DNA of 6,941 nt from an uncultured Sutterella sp. (lineage in GTDB: Bacteria > Pseudomonadota > Gammaproteobacteria > Burkholderiales > Burkholderiaceae_F). The notes under the pieces were generated by a model. It ran no database searches. It was not told where the DNA came from and worked only from the letters and a program-made list of their open reading frames with translations. Below, piece by piece: positions 1-6,510 of the stretch. Numbering within the stretch: position 1 is the first letter of the stretch; each line of letters starts with the position of its first letter. The stretch is taken from the NCBI GenBank assembly GCA_900552545.1, contig USAL01000099.1, positions 1-6,941 on the forward strand. Reading direction: 5' to 3'. Made by a program: the position numbers and the translations under genes.

Positions 1-834
1 GAGGAAGATCTGCCCGAACTTACCGCCTCCCTCGAAGAGCAGTGCAATGTGCTCGAGAAAAACCTCGATGACACGGAACTTGTCACCCTGCTCGGCGATG
101 AGGAGGATTCCCAGAACGCCATCCTCGAAATCCATCCCGGCGCCGGCGGCACCGAGGCCCAGGACTGGGCGAGCATGCTCGAGCGCATGTACCTGCGCTA
201 TGCCGAGCGCTCGGGCTTTTCCGCCAAGCTCACCGAAGAGTCCGAAGGCGACGTCGCCGGCATCAAGGGCTGCACGATCTACGTCGAGGGCCAGTGGGCC
301 TACGGGACGCTGCGCACCGAAACAGGCATTCACCGACTGGTGCGAAAGAGCCCCTTTGACGCCAATGCGCGGCGCCACACCTCCTTTGCCTCGGTCTTCG
401 TCTACCCGGAAGTCGACGACTCGATCGAAATCACGATCAATCCGGCCGATCTGCGCGTGGACGTCTTCCGTGCCTCGGGCGCGGGCGGCCAGCACATTCA
501 GAAGACCGAATCGGCCGTGCGCATCACGCACATTCCGACCGGCATCGTCACCGTCTGCCAGGACGACCGCAGCCAGCACAACAACCGCGAGCAGGCGCTG
601 CGCCAGTTGAAGGCCAAGCTCTACGAGCTCGAGCTCAGAAAGCGCATGGCCGTGCAGGAACGCGTTGAGGAAAGCAAGAGCGACATCGGCTGGGGCCACC
701 AGATCCGCAGCTACGTGCTCGACCAGAGCCGCGTCAAGGATCTGCGCACCAACGTCGAAACGGGCAACACGGGCGCGGTGCTCGACGGCGACCTCGATCA
801 GTTCATCGAGGCAAGCCTCAAGATGGGCGTCTAA
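1..834 (+). CDS. prfB: Peptide chain release factor 2 (RF2), 5'-truncated by window edge
   Basis: RF2 recognises UGA and UAA stop codons in the ribosomal A site and triggers hydrolysis of peptidyl-tRNA. The frame is open from base 1, so the true start lies outside the window. The 277 residues present lack roughly the first 90 of a family that is about 365 long. Visible landmarks are the class-2 anticodon-like tripeptide SPF (349-357, in KSPFDANARRHTSF) and the catalytic GGQ (484-492, in ASGAGGQH), whose Gln is normally methylated by PrmC. The conserved run TESAVRITHIPTG and the C-terminal KSDIGWGHQIRSYVLD and SLDQFIEASLK blocks are also present. The residue before SGAGGQ is Ala, as in most bacteria, rather than the Thr of E. 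coli K-12. The programmed frameshift site usual near codon 26 would lie upstream and cannot be assessed. TAA stop at 832-834; lysS follows after 64 bp, the classic prfB-lysS order. Confidence 0.97.
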   Translation, partial: EEDLPELTASLEEQCNVLEKNLDDTELVTLLGDEEDSQNAILEIHPGAGGTEAQDWASMLERMYLRYAERSGFSAKLTEESEGDVAGIKGCTIYVEGQWAYGTLRTETGIHRLVRKSPFDANARRHTSFASVFVYPEVDDSIEITINPADLRVDVFRASGAGGQHIQKTESAVRITHIPTGIVTVCQDDRSQHNNREQALRQLKAKLYELELRKRMAVQERVEESKSDIGWGHQIRSYVLDQSRVKDLRTNVETGNTGAVLDGDLDQFIEASLKMGV

Positions 835-849
835 GGCCCCTCAAGTCCG

Positions 850-879
850 TTGAAATTCCACGATATTCACCCATATTCT
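850..879 (+). promoter_or_regulatory. Candidate sigma70-type promoter before lysS
   Basis: The 64-bp gap between prfB and lysS is distinctly AT-rich compared with its surroundings. It contains TTGAAA at 850-855 (5 of 6 to the -35 consensus) and TATTCT at 874-879 (4 of 6 to the -10 consensus), with an 18-bp spacer. A start about seven bases downstream would give a very short leader of roughly a dozen bases before the lysS ATG. prfB and lysS are often co-transcribed, so this may be only an additional internal promoter or a chance match. Confidence 0.35.
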
Positions 880-898
880 TTTTGAAATCTTTTCTGTC

Positions 899-2428
899 AT
901 GAGCGAAGAAGCAATTACGCAAAACAAGACGGCCGCGGCTGCCGCCGAAGATGAAAACCACATCATCGCCGAGCGTCGCGCCAAGCTCGCGCACATGCGC
1001 GAGACGGGCGTCGCCTACCCCAACGACTTCGTCCGCAAGGATCTCTTCGGCGACCTGCGCGAGAAGTGGGGCGACAAGAGCCGCGAGGAACTGGAAGCCG
1101 CCGCGCCCGAAGTGGCCGTCTCCGGCCGCATGATGCTCAAGCGCGTCATGGGCAAAGCAAGCTTTGCCACCGTGCGCGACTTCACGGACAGCATGCAGTA
1201 CTTCGTGGGCGCCAACGACGTCGGCCCTGAAGCCTATGCGCTCTTCAAGACCCTCGACTTGGGCGACATCGTCGCCGCCGAAGGCACGCTTTTCCGCACG
1301 AACAAGGGCGAGCTCTCGGTGCGCGTCAAGACGCTACGGCTGCTCACGAAGAGCCTGCGGCCGCTTCCTGACAAGCACAAGGGCCTCACCGACCCCGAGA
1401 CGTGCTACCGCCAGCGCTACGCCGATCTCATCATCAATGAGGAAAGTCGTGCACGCTTTTTGACGCGCTTTAAGACCATCTCGGCCATCCGCCGCTACAT
1501 GGAGGAGCACCGCTTCGTCGAGGTCGAAACCCCGATGCTCAACCCGATCCCGGGCGGCGCCAACGCAAAGCCCTTCATCACGCACCATAACGCGCTCGAC
1601 ATCGATCAGTACCTGCGCATCGCCCCTGAGCTCTACCTCAAGCGCCTCGTCGTGGGCGGCTTTGAGCGCGTCTTCGAGCTCAACCGGTGCTTCAGAAACG
1701 AAGGCATCGACACGCGCCACAACCCGGAATTCACCACGATCGAGTTCTACGCCACCTACTGGACGTACCGCGATCAGATGGAATTCACGGAAAACCTGCT
1801 GCGCTACGTCGCCAAGGCCGCCACGGGTTCGGAAGTGATCAGCTACCAGGGCACCGAAATCGATCTCGGCAAGCCCTTTGCCCGCCTCACCCCGCAGGAG
1901 GCGATCCTGAAGTACGCGCCGCAGTACACCGAGGAAAACCTCGCCGACGAAGCGTTCCTGCGCGCTGAATTAAAGCGCCTCGGCGCGCCGCAGCCCGATC
2001 ACGTCAAGATCGGCGGCCTCATGATGGCGCTCTTTGAGGAAGTGGCCGAATCGAAGTTGATCGAACCCACCTTCATCATCAACTACCCGGTGGAAGTGAG
2101 CCCGCTCGCACGCGCCTCGGACACCAACCCCGAGATGACCGAGCGCTTCGAGCTCTTCATCTACGGCCGTGAAACCGCCAACGGCTTCTCGGAGTTAAAC
2201 GACCCCGAGGATCAGGCGCGGCGCTTCCAGGCTCAGGCCGACGCCAAGAGCCACGGCGACGACGAGGCGATGTTCTACGACGCGGACTTCATCCGCGCGC
2301 TCGAATACGGTCTGCCTCCGACGGCTGGCTGCGGCATCGGCATCGACCGCTTCGTGATGCTTTTGACCGACGCGCCCACGATCCGCGACGTGCTGCTCTT
2401 CCCGGCCATGCGCCCGGAAAACAACTAG
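899..2428 (+). CDS. lysS: Lysyl-tRNA synthetase, class II
   Basis: Cytoplasmic enzyme that activates lysine with ATP and charges tRNA-Lys. The 509 residues are full length for the family (about 500). An Ala-rich N-terminal extension leads to the OB-fold anticodon-binding domain (about residues 74-150). The class II catalytic domain follows. Motif 1 is around residues 201-222 (VETPMLNPIPGGANAKPF), motif 2 around 265-285 (FRNEGIDTRHNPEFTTIEFY) and motif 3 around 475-489 (TAGCGIGIDRFVMLLTD) with its catalytic Arg. The ADP/lysine-pocket segment ETANGFSELNDP (425-436) is also present. The ATG at 899 is the first in-frame start after prfB. No Shine-Dalgarno sequence precedes it; the leader is pyrimidine-rich (TTTTCTGTC), so initiation may rely on ribosomal protein S1 or a short leader. 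TAG stop. No damage visible. Confidence 0.98.
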   Translation: MSEEAITQNKTAAAAAEDENHIIAERRAKLAHMRETGVAYPNDFVRKDLFGDLREKWGDKSREELEAAAPEVAVSGRMMLKRVMGKASFATVRDFTDSMQYFVGANDVGPEAYALFKTLDLGDIVAAEGTLFRTNKGELSVRVKTLRLLTKSLRPLPDKHKGLTDPETCYRQRYADLIINEESRARFLTRFKTISAIRRYMEEHRFVEVETPMLNPIPGGANAKPFITHHNALDIDQYLRIAPELYLKRLVVGGFERVFELNRCFRNEGIDTRHNPEFTTIEFYATYWTYRDQMEFTENLLRYVAKAATGSEVISYQGTEIDLGKPFARLTPQEAILKYAPQYTEENLADEAFLRAELKRLGAPQPDHVKIGGLMMALFEEVAESKLIEPTFIINYPVEVSPLARASDTNPEMTERFELFIYGRETANGFSELNDPEDQARRFQAQADAKSHGDDEAMFYDADFIRALEYGLPPTAGCGIGIDRFVMLLTDAPTIRDVLLFPAMRPENN

Positions 2429-2453
2429 TCGCAGCTTCGTAAAGTTGCGCGAC
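2428..2453 (+). terminator. Hairpin directly after lysS stop
   Basis: GCAGCTT (2431-2437) pairs with AAGTTGC (2442-2448) around a CGTA loop, with one G-U pair. GTC (2428-2430) and GAC (2451-2453) extend the stem past a two-base bulge. The hairpin begins at the last base of the lysS stop codon. No T-tract follows, so it is not a canonical intrinsic terminator. It could protect the 3' end, pause polymerase or mark a Rho-dependent end. The position is suggestive, the function is inferred. Confidence 0.35.
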
Positions 2454-2461
2454 CTCTGCGG

Positions 2462-2475
2462 GCGCCGGCCGGCGC
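2462..2475. repeat. 14-bp perfect GC palindrome
   Basis: GCGCCGGCCGGCGC is its own reverse complement and lies in the gap between lysS and the Nudix gene, eight bases after the lysS-proximal hairpin. It could be a protein-binding dyad or a cruciform/hairpin element, or simply a result of the high GC content. Confidence 0.4.
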
Positions 2476-2481
2476 TGCCAA

Positions 2482-2525
2482 GGCATCGTGAAAGCATCAC
2501 GAATGCATCACGAATGCCTCACGGC
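2482..2525. repeat. Four tandem 11-bp repeats upstream of Nudix gene
   Basis: Four consecutive 11-base units with no spacer: GGCATCGTGAA, AGCATCACGAA, TGCATCACGAA, TGCCTCACGGC. The middle two differ at one base only; the outer two are degenerate. The period is close to one helical turn, so any protein reading the CATCAC core would meet it repeatedly on the same DNA face. The array ends 42 bases before the likely Nudix start. A regulatory role is inference; a slippage-derived duplication is the simple alternative. Confidence 0.6.
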
Positions 2526-2567
2526 GGCTGCGGCCTGGCGCCCGTTGTCTTTTTTGGCCAAATCAGC

Positions 2568-3404
2568 ATGATGAGCGAAAACACTGCCCTCTTCACAAAG
2601 GCCCGTGCGCTTTTTGCGCGCGCAAGCGCCTTCAATAGCCGCAAGCCTCCCGAGGGGAGCCTGATGCTGGCCGTTGAAACCGATGCGGGCGATCGGCGGC
2701 ACATCGGCCTTCTCGTGCCCGCCGTACAAGACTTGATTCAGGGCTCGGCGCTTGCCGGCCTTTTTCATTTCGGCAAGGAACAGGCTGCGCTTCATCTTGC
2801 GCCCGGCAAAAACCTTGAAGAGACTCTGGCGCTTGCCGCCCGCACGTTTCACGACGAGGGCCTTTTCTTTCAGTGGAGAAACGAGCTCCTCGACGTCGTT
2901 GATGTCCAATCCTCAACAGTCATCTCGTGCGCCGAACGCGGTCTCTTTCGGTTTCTCGGCATGGCAACGCGCTGCGTCTATGCCGTGGGGACGCTTGAAG
3001 ACGGTCGCATCTTCATGAGCCGCCGCAGCCTCACCAAGCAGGTTGACCCCGGGCTCTGGGATTGTCTGGCGGCAGGGCTCGTCGCCGCCGGCGAAGCGCC
3101 CGAAGTGAGCCTTGCGCGGGAAATTTCCGAAGAGGCGGGCCTTGCGTGCGGCCAGTGGCGCACCGCAGGCTCCTGGTCGCGCTTTTCCGTCCGGCGCCCC
3201 GTTGAAGAAGGCTGGATGCACGAAGATGCCCTGATCATGCCCGTGACGGTGACCGATCCCGCGCGCGTGCACAACACCGACGGCGAAGTCATGGCGATTG
3301 AATTAAAGAGCCCCGACGAGGTGCTCGAGCGCATCGCAGCCGACCTGGTGCCCTCGGATACGGCCATTGCCTTTTTGTACGCGACAGCAGCCATGCAAGA
3401 ATGA
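2568..3404 (+). CDS. Nudix hydrolase with Tnr3/DUF4743-like N-terminal domain
   Basis: Predicted cytoplasmic Mg-dependent hydrolase cleaving a nucleoside-diphosphate-linked or similar pyrophosphate substrate. A perfect Nudix box GX5EX7REUXEEXGU is present at residues 170-192: G170, E176, R184-E185, E188-E189, G191, with hydrophobic I186 and L192. The region upstream (about 1-130), ending in FFQWRNELLDV, and the lead-in SRRSLTKQVDPGLWD resemble the two-domain family that includes the N-terminal half of yeast Tnr3 and YJR142W. Some members of that family hydrolyse damaged thiamine diphosphates. That assignment is from memory of the family pattern and the substrate is not proven. Length is 278 residues from ATG 2568; ATG 2571 is equally possible. 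The frame also extends upstream to a TTG at 2445, but that stretch overlaps the tandem repeats and reads as non-coding. No clear ribosome binding site precedes either ATG. Confidence 0.88.
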   Translation: MMSENTALFTKARALFARASAFNSRKPPEGSLMLAVETDAGDRRHIGLLVPAVQDLIQGSALAGLFHFGKEQAALHLAPGKNLEETLALAARTFHDEGLFFQWRNELLDVVDVQSSTVISCAERGLFRFLGMATRCVYAVGTLEDGRIFMSRRSLTKQVDPGLWDCLAAGLVAAGEAPEVSLAREISEEAGLACGQWRTAGSWSRFSVRRPVEEGWMHEDALIMPVTVTDPARVHNTDGEVMAIELKSPDEVLERIAADLVPSDTAIAFLYATAAMQE

Positions 3405-3486
3405 GGACAAGACCGCCCGAAGCTGAGAAAGCCCACGGCTAGATAGTTTGATCCACAAAACTTACAAAAAATTTCCAGAGCACGCC

Positions 3487-4284
3487 ATGCAGATAGCCAC
3501 TTGGAACGTCAATAGCATCAAGGTCCGCGTCGGTCAGGTCGTCGACTGGCTTAACGCAACGGGCACCGAAGCCCTCCTCATGCAGGAAACGAAGACCGTC
3601 GACGAAGCCTTCCCGCACGAAGCCTTTGAAGCGGCGGGCTACCGCGTCTATACCTGCGGACAGAAGACCTACAACGGCGTGGCGCTTGCCGTCAAGACGA
3701 GCGCCGTCACGGCCGTCGAGGACGTCGTGATGAACATCCCGGGCTACCCCGATCCCCAAAAGCGCCTCATCGCCGCCACCCTGAGCCTTGCGGGCGGAAG
3801 GAGACTTCGCGTGGCTGGCGCCTATTTCCCCAACGGCCAGGAAGTGGGCTGCGACAAGTACCTCTACAAGCTCGAGTGGATGGCCGCGCTCACGTTGTGG
3901 CTTCGCCGCGAGCTCGGGCGCGAGGCGAACTTCGTTTTGGGCGGCGACTTCAACATCGCTCCGAGCGACGCCGATCTCTGGAACCCCGAGGAGTGGAAGG
4001 GGAAAATCCTCGTCTCGGCCCCCGAGCGCGGCGCCTGGGAGGGGCTTCTGGAGACGGGCCTCATCGACACCTGGGCGCAGGGGCTGCACGCGCCCGAGAC
4101 CTACTCCTGGTGGGACTACCGCATGTCGGGCTTTGAAAAGAACCACGGCATGCGCATCGACCATCTGTTGGCAAGCCCCGCGGTCATCAAGGACATGGAG
4201 GACGTCTGGATCGACGCTGCGCCCCGCGGGCTTGAAAAGCCCAGCGACCACGCGCCGGTCGTGATGCGCCTTGTCTGGCCATAA
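3487..4284 (+). CDS. xthA: Exodeoxyribonuclease III (AP endonuclease)
   Basis: Enzyme of base-excision repair that cuts DNA 5' of abasic sites, trims blocked 3' ends and degrades duplex DNA 3' to 5'. The 265-residue protein carries the full set of exonuclease/endonuclease/phosphatase-fold motifs. These are TWNVNS with Asn7, MQETK with metal ligand Glu34, KTYNGVA (60-66), AYFPNG with Tyr113, GGDFNIAP with Asp154 and Asn156, TYSWWDYR (205-212), RIDHLLAS with Asp225, and SDHAPV with Asp254 and the catalytic His255. Length matches E. coli ExoIII (268). I chose ATG 3487 because MQIATWNVNS is the standard N-terminus. A TTG at 3448 would add 13 residues with no family counterpart. Only a weak purine stretch (CCAGAG) precedes the ATG. 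The 82-bp gap after the Nudix gene turns AT-rich near its end, but I see no convincing promoter. Confidence 0.96.
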   Translation: MQIATWNVNSIKVRVGQVVDWLNATGTEALLMQETKTVDEAFPHEAFEAAGYRVYTCGQKTYNGVALAVKTSAVTAVEDVVMNIPGYPDPQKRLIAATLSLAGGRRLRVAGAYFPNGQEVGCDKYLYKLEWMAALTLWLRRELGREANFVLGGDFNIAPSDADLWNPEEWKGKILVSAPERGAWEGLLETGLIDTWAQGLHAPETYSWWDYRMSGFEKNHGMRIDHLLASPAVIKDMEDVWIDAAPRGLEKPSDHAPVVMRLVWP

Positions 4285-4285
4285 A

Positions 4286-4320
4286 AGGGAATCAGGGGCA
4301 TCGGCATCGCCTCTTTCCCT
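4286..4320 (+). terminator. Stem-loop after exonuclease III gene
   Basis: AGGGAA (4286-4291) pairs with TTCCCT (4315-4320). Inside it, GGGGC pairs with GCCTC, including one G-U pair, around a nine-base loop. It begins two bases after the xthA TAA. No T-run follows, so intrinsic termination would be inefficient. Placement at the gene end suggests a 3'-end or weak terminator structure. Confidence 0.4.
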
Positions 4321-4331
4321 CAAGGAAATGC

Positions 4332-4379
4332 GCTGCGTTTGGCAGTACCATAAAAGAGCGAACGCAGAAAAAACGCAGC
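4332..4379. repeat. 9-bp inverted repeat with duplicated right arm before MATE gene
   Basis: GCTGCGTTT (4332-4340) is exactly complementary to AAACGCAGC (4371-4379). A second copy of the right-arm core, AACGCAG, sits at 4361-4367, eleven bases upstream of the copy at 4372-4378. Either right-arm copy can pair with the left arm, giving two mutually exclusive hairpins, or the pair of half-sites could bind a regulator. This lies 73-120 bases before the MATE start. Confidence 0.5.
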
Positions 4380-4440
4380 ACAAAAATTCCGGTCGCACGC
4401 CCCTTTCCTTTCTTTGCACGCGCGGCCGACGTCGAGGCAT

Positions 4441-4446
4441 AAGAGG
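4441..4446 (+). promoter_or_regulatory. Shine-Dalgarno site for MATE gene
   Basis: AAGAGG lies five bases before the ATG at 4452 and supports that start. It is the clearest ribosome binding site in the window. Confidence 0.6.
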
Positions 4447-4451
4447 CATTC

Positions 4452-5945
4452 ATGAGTTTGCAGCCAAGCAAAGGACCGGCTCAAGACGATCAAGGCGCGC
4501 AGGATGCCGCCAGCACCAATGCGCACGCCGAAGCCGCCCGCCGCACCTTTGAGCGCATGACGAGCGCTCCTGTTGCCGGGCTCGTCATCCGCCTCGGGAT
4601 CCCGACCATGATCTCGATGCTCATCACGGCGCTCTACAACACCGCCTCGACCTGGTACGTCTCGTTTCTCGGCACCTCGGCCGTGGGCGCCAAGGGCGTC
4701 GTCTTCGCCCTGCAGATGATCATCCAGGACCCCATGGCCTCCCTGGACCCCCGCAAGAAGGTGGAGGATATCATGTTCGGGCAGGGCTGCGCGTCGCAGG
4801 CTTCGCGCCTGCTCGGTGCGCGAAACTATGCGCGCGCCAATACGCTTGCAAGCTCGGCCCTGGCCGCGGTTCTGATCGCAGGCTCCGTCTTCGGACTTCT
4901 CGTCTGGATCCTCATGGATCCGCTCCTGTCGCTCATGGGCGCCACGCCCACCATCCTTCCCTACGCGCAGGACTACGCGCGGGCGGTGCTTGTGGCGGCG
5001 CCCCTGATGGCCGCCTCCTTTACGCTCAACAACATCCTGCGCTCGGAGGGGCTCGCGCTTTTCGGCATGGTGGGCCTCGCCTGCGGCGGCATTCTCAACG
5101 TGGCGGTCGCCCCCGTCTTCATCTTTGTCCTTGACCGCGGCATTGCGGGCGCAGGCTGGGCGACGATGCTCTGCCAGAGCGTGGCGTTGTTCATTCTTCT
5201 GTCGTTTTTCCTGCGCGGCAAGGGCACGATTGCGCTCTCGACCGCGAGCATCTCCCGCTCCTGGGAGGTCTACAGCTCGATCTTGAAAAACGGCATACCG
5301 TCGCTTACCCGAAACATCCTCGGGGCCGTGGCGGCTTCGGTTCTGAACCTCATGGCGGGCAACTTCGGCGACGCGGGCGTTGCGGGCATGTCGATCGTCG
5401 GGCGCGTGATGATGATCACGAGTGCAGCGCTTAGCGGCAGCGGCCAGGGCTATCAGCCGGTGCGGGGCTACATCTGGGGCGCTGGGCGCTACGAGCGCGG
5501 CTCGAAGGCCTTTGATACGACGATGCTGCTCTCGACGAGCGCCATGACGCTGCTTGCGATCGTGGGCTTTGTCTTTGCCGAAGAGGTGATCGCCTTTTTC
5601 AAGACGAACGACCCGCAGGTCATGGCGGTCGCCGTGCTCGCGCTCAAGCTTCAGTGCCTCGTGATGCCGATCATCCCGGTGAACATCATGGGCAACATGA
5701 CCTATCAGGTGCTCGGGCGCACGGTCGTGGCGACGCTTCTTGCGAGCACCCGGCAGGGGCTCTTCTTTCTGCCCAGCATCCTCATTCTTCCCACGCTCTT
5801 TGGCCTCACGGGACTGCAGTCGGCGCAGCCCGTGGCCGAGCTCTGCTCGGCCGTGATCTGCGGCTTTTTCGCCGTGCGCTTTCGCCATGAAGTGCGCGAA
5901 AAGATCCGCCACAAGGCTCAAAGCAGCGATGCTGCAGATGCCTAA
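4452..5945 (+). CDS. MATE-family multidrug efflux transporter with foreign-looking insert in TM2
   Basis: Inner-membrane antiporter of the multidrug and toxic compound extrusion family, driven by sodium or proton gradients. The 497-residue protein has a polar N-terminal tail of about 40 residues, then about twelve hydrophobic segments in two related halves. Family-typical stretches are GIPTMISMLITALYNTASTWYVS (TM1), FGQGCASQASRLLGARNY, LRSEGLALFGM, GIAGAGWATMLCQ, GSGQGYQPVRGY (329-340), TRQGLFFLP and AQPVAEL. The normal run after FALxxIIQ in this family is a short hydrophobic stretch (A-I/V-G-F) leading to MFGQG. Here 15 charged residues (93-107) intervene, which should disrupt TM2, and the protein is longer than the usual 440-460. 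Reading frame is kept. Function is therefore doubtful although family membership is clear. Substrate unknown. It has its own ribosome site and an inverted-repeat leader. The C-terminal few codons may also be altered, because a LysR fragment starts at the stop. Confidence 0.93.
   Translation: MSLQPSKGPAQDDQGAQDAASTNAHAEAARRTFERMTSAPVAGLVIRLGIPTMISMLITALYNTASTWYVSFLGTSAVGAKGVVFALQMIIQDPMASLDPRKKVEDIMFGQGCASQASRLLGARNYARANTLASSALAAVLIAGSVFGLLVWILMDPLLSLMGATPTILPYAQDYARAVLVAAPLMAASFTLNNILRSEGLALFGMVGLACGGILNVAVAPVFIFVLDRGIAGAGWATMLCQSVALFILLSFFLRGKGTIALSTASISRSWEVYSSILKNGIPSLTRNILGAVAASVLNLMAGNFGDAGVAGMSIVGRVMMITSAALSGSGQGYQPVRGYIWGAGRYERGSKAFDTTMLLSTSAMTLLAIVGFVFAEEVIAFFKTNDPQVMAVAVLALKLQCLVMPIIPVNIMGNMTYQVLGRTVVATLLASTRQGLFFLPSILILPTLFGLTGLQSAQPVAELCSAVICGFFAVRFRHEVREKIRHKAQSSDAADA
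4713..4772 (+). other. ABC-transporter ATPase Q-loop-like segment inside MATE gene
   Basis: Residues 88-107 of the MATE protein read QMIIQ followed by DPMASLDPRKKVEDI. Oligopeptide/dipeptide ABC ATPases of the OppD/OppF/DppF type carry QMIFQDPxxSLxPRxxVxDII at the Q-loop, where Gln contacts the ATP-site magnesium. The MATE family instead has a hydrophobic stretch here. The left joint probably lies in or near IIQ, where both families share I-x-Q or I-I-Q, and the right joint just before MFGQG. The unambiguous foreign part is 4728-4772 (45 bases, a whole number of codons). The resemblance is seen directly; its origin is inferred. Confidence 0.75.
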
Positions 5946-6442
5946 TCTCTTCGGCTCTTGAAGATCAAGGCGTCATCGATTCGGCTCTCGCCAGCGAAAC
6001 GCTCGGACACTTTCACTACGCATTCAAGGCGAGCCGCGAGCACTTCCCGCAACTCATCGGACGAACGCTCACACTGGAGGAAATCAACCGCCATCCGATC
6101 GTCATCCTGCGCGCGGGAAACAATACGCGCGACTGCCTCGAACAGCTCTTTGCACAGGCAGGCCTCAAGCTCAACGTGCAGTGGGAGACGCTCACGATGG
6201 GGCTCACGGAAGAATTCACGAAGGCGGGCTTCGGCATCGGCGCCATGCTTGTTTCAAAGAACCCGATCGTCAAACCGCACCACGAGGGACTCTTTACGCT
6301 TAAAACTGCCGCAGCGCTGCCGAGCGGCCGCTACCTCGTCTTTCAACGCCCGCACGATCAGCCCTCGCACGCCGCAATTGAATTTCTGTCTCTGGTGCGC
6401 GAGCACCTGAGCGACCCCTTGCGAAAGAAGAAGAAGAAATGA
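5942..6442 (+). pseudogene. C-terminal remnant of a LysR-type transcriptional regulator
   Basis: The frame is open from 5891 to the TGA at 6440-6442 but has no credible start before an internal GTG at 6176. Its recognisable sequence begins around 5942 with LISSALEDQGVIDSAL, LGHFHYAFKASREHFP and TLTLEEINRHPIVILRAGNNTRDCLEQLF. It continues with LFAQAGLKLNVQWE, TKAGFGIGAML and PSHAAIEFLSLVREHL. This matches the second half of a LysR-type effector-binding domain (hinge, 'HP(I/L)I-L' strand, 'NTR' effector loop, 'A-x-G-x-G-I-x' strand, final helix). The winged helix-turn-helix and first half of the effector domain are absent, so it could not bind DNA. It overlaps the MATE stop by a few bases. The tail is five lysines encoded by an AAG run (6425-6439). 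An 88-residue product from GTG 6176 is formally possible but unlikely. Confidence 0.72.
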
Positions 6443-6455
6443 CGTATAAAGACGC

Positions 6456-6475
6456 AGCCGGAAAAATTTCCGGCT
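6456..6475 (+). terminator. Perfect 9-bp inverted repeat after LysR remnant
   Basis: AGCCGGAAA and TTTCCGGCT flank two bases; realistically AGCCGG pairs with CCGGCT around an AT-rich loop. It lies 13 bases after the regulator remnant's stop. The following bases are TCCCC rather than a T-run, so it is an imperfect intrinsic terminator for the plus-strand genes. Confidence 0.4.
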
Positions 6476-6510
6476 TCCCCTGACCGCTTCAGGCAATACG
6501 CTGCAGCAAT

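Noticed and set aside
2445..2567. N-terminal extension of the Nudix protein from a TTG start
   Set aside because: The added 41 residues would be encoded across the palindrome and 11-bp repeats and show no family similarity.
3448..3486. TTG start giving exonuclease III 13 extra residues
   Set aside because: The family starts at the MxIATWNVNS-type sequence, which coincides with the ATG at 3487.
4339..4354. TTGGCA and CATAAA as a MATE promoter
   Set aside because: The two hexamers are only a few bases apart and no acceptable -10 lies 16-18 bases after TTGGCA.
3439..4449. A 336-codon minus-strand open frame opposite exonuclease III
   Set aside because: The plus-strand frame carries every ExoIII motif. 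The antisense product is low-complexity and resembles nothing I recognise.
4320..5921. A 533-codon minus-strand open frame opposite the MATE gene
   Set aside because: It is the antisense shadow of a real gene in GC-rich DNA where stops are rare. Its translation is a monotonous Arg/His/Asp/Glu/Gly-rich string with no domain pattern.
5958..6410. 150-codon plus-strand frame over the LysR remnant
   Set aside because: Ser/Arg-rich out-of-frame translation; the frame ending at 6442 carries the LysR effector-domain pattern.
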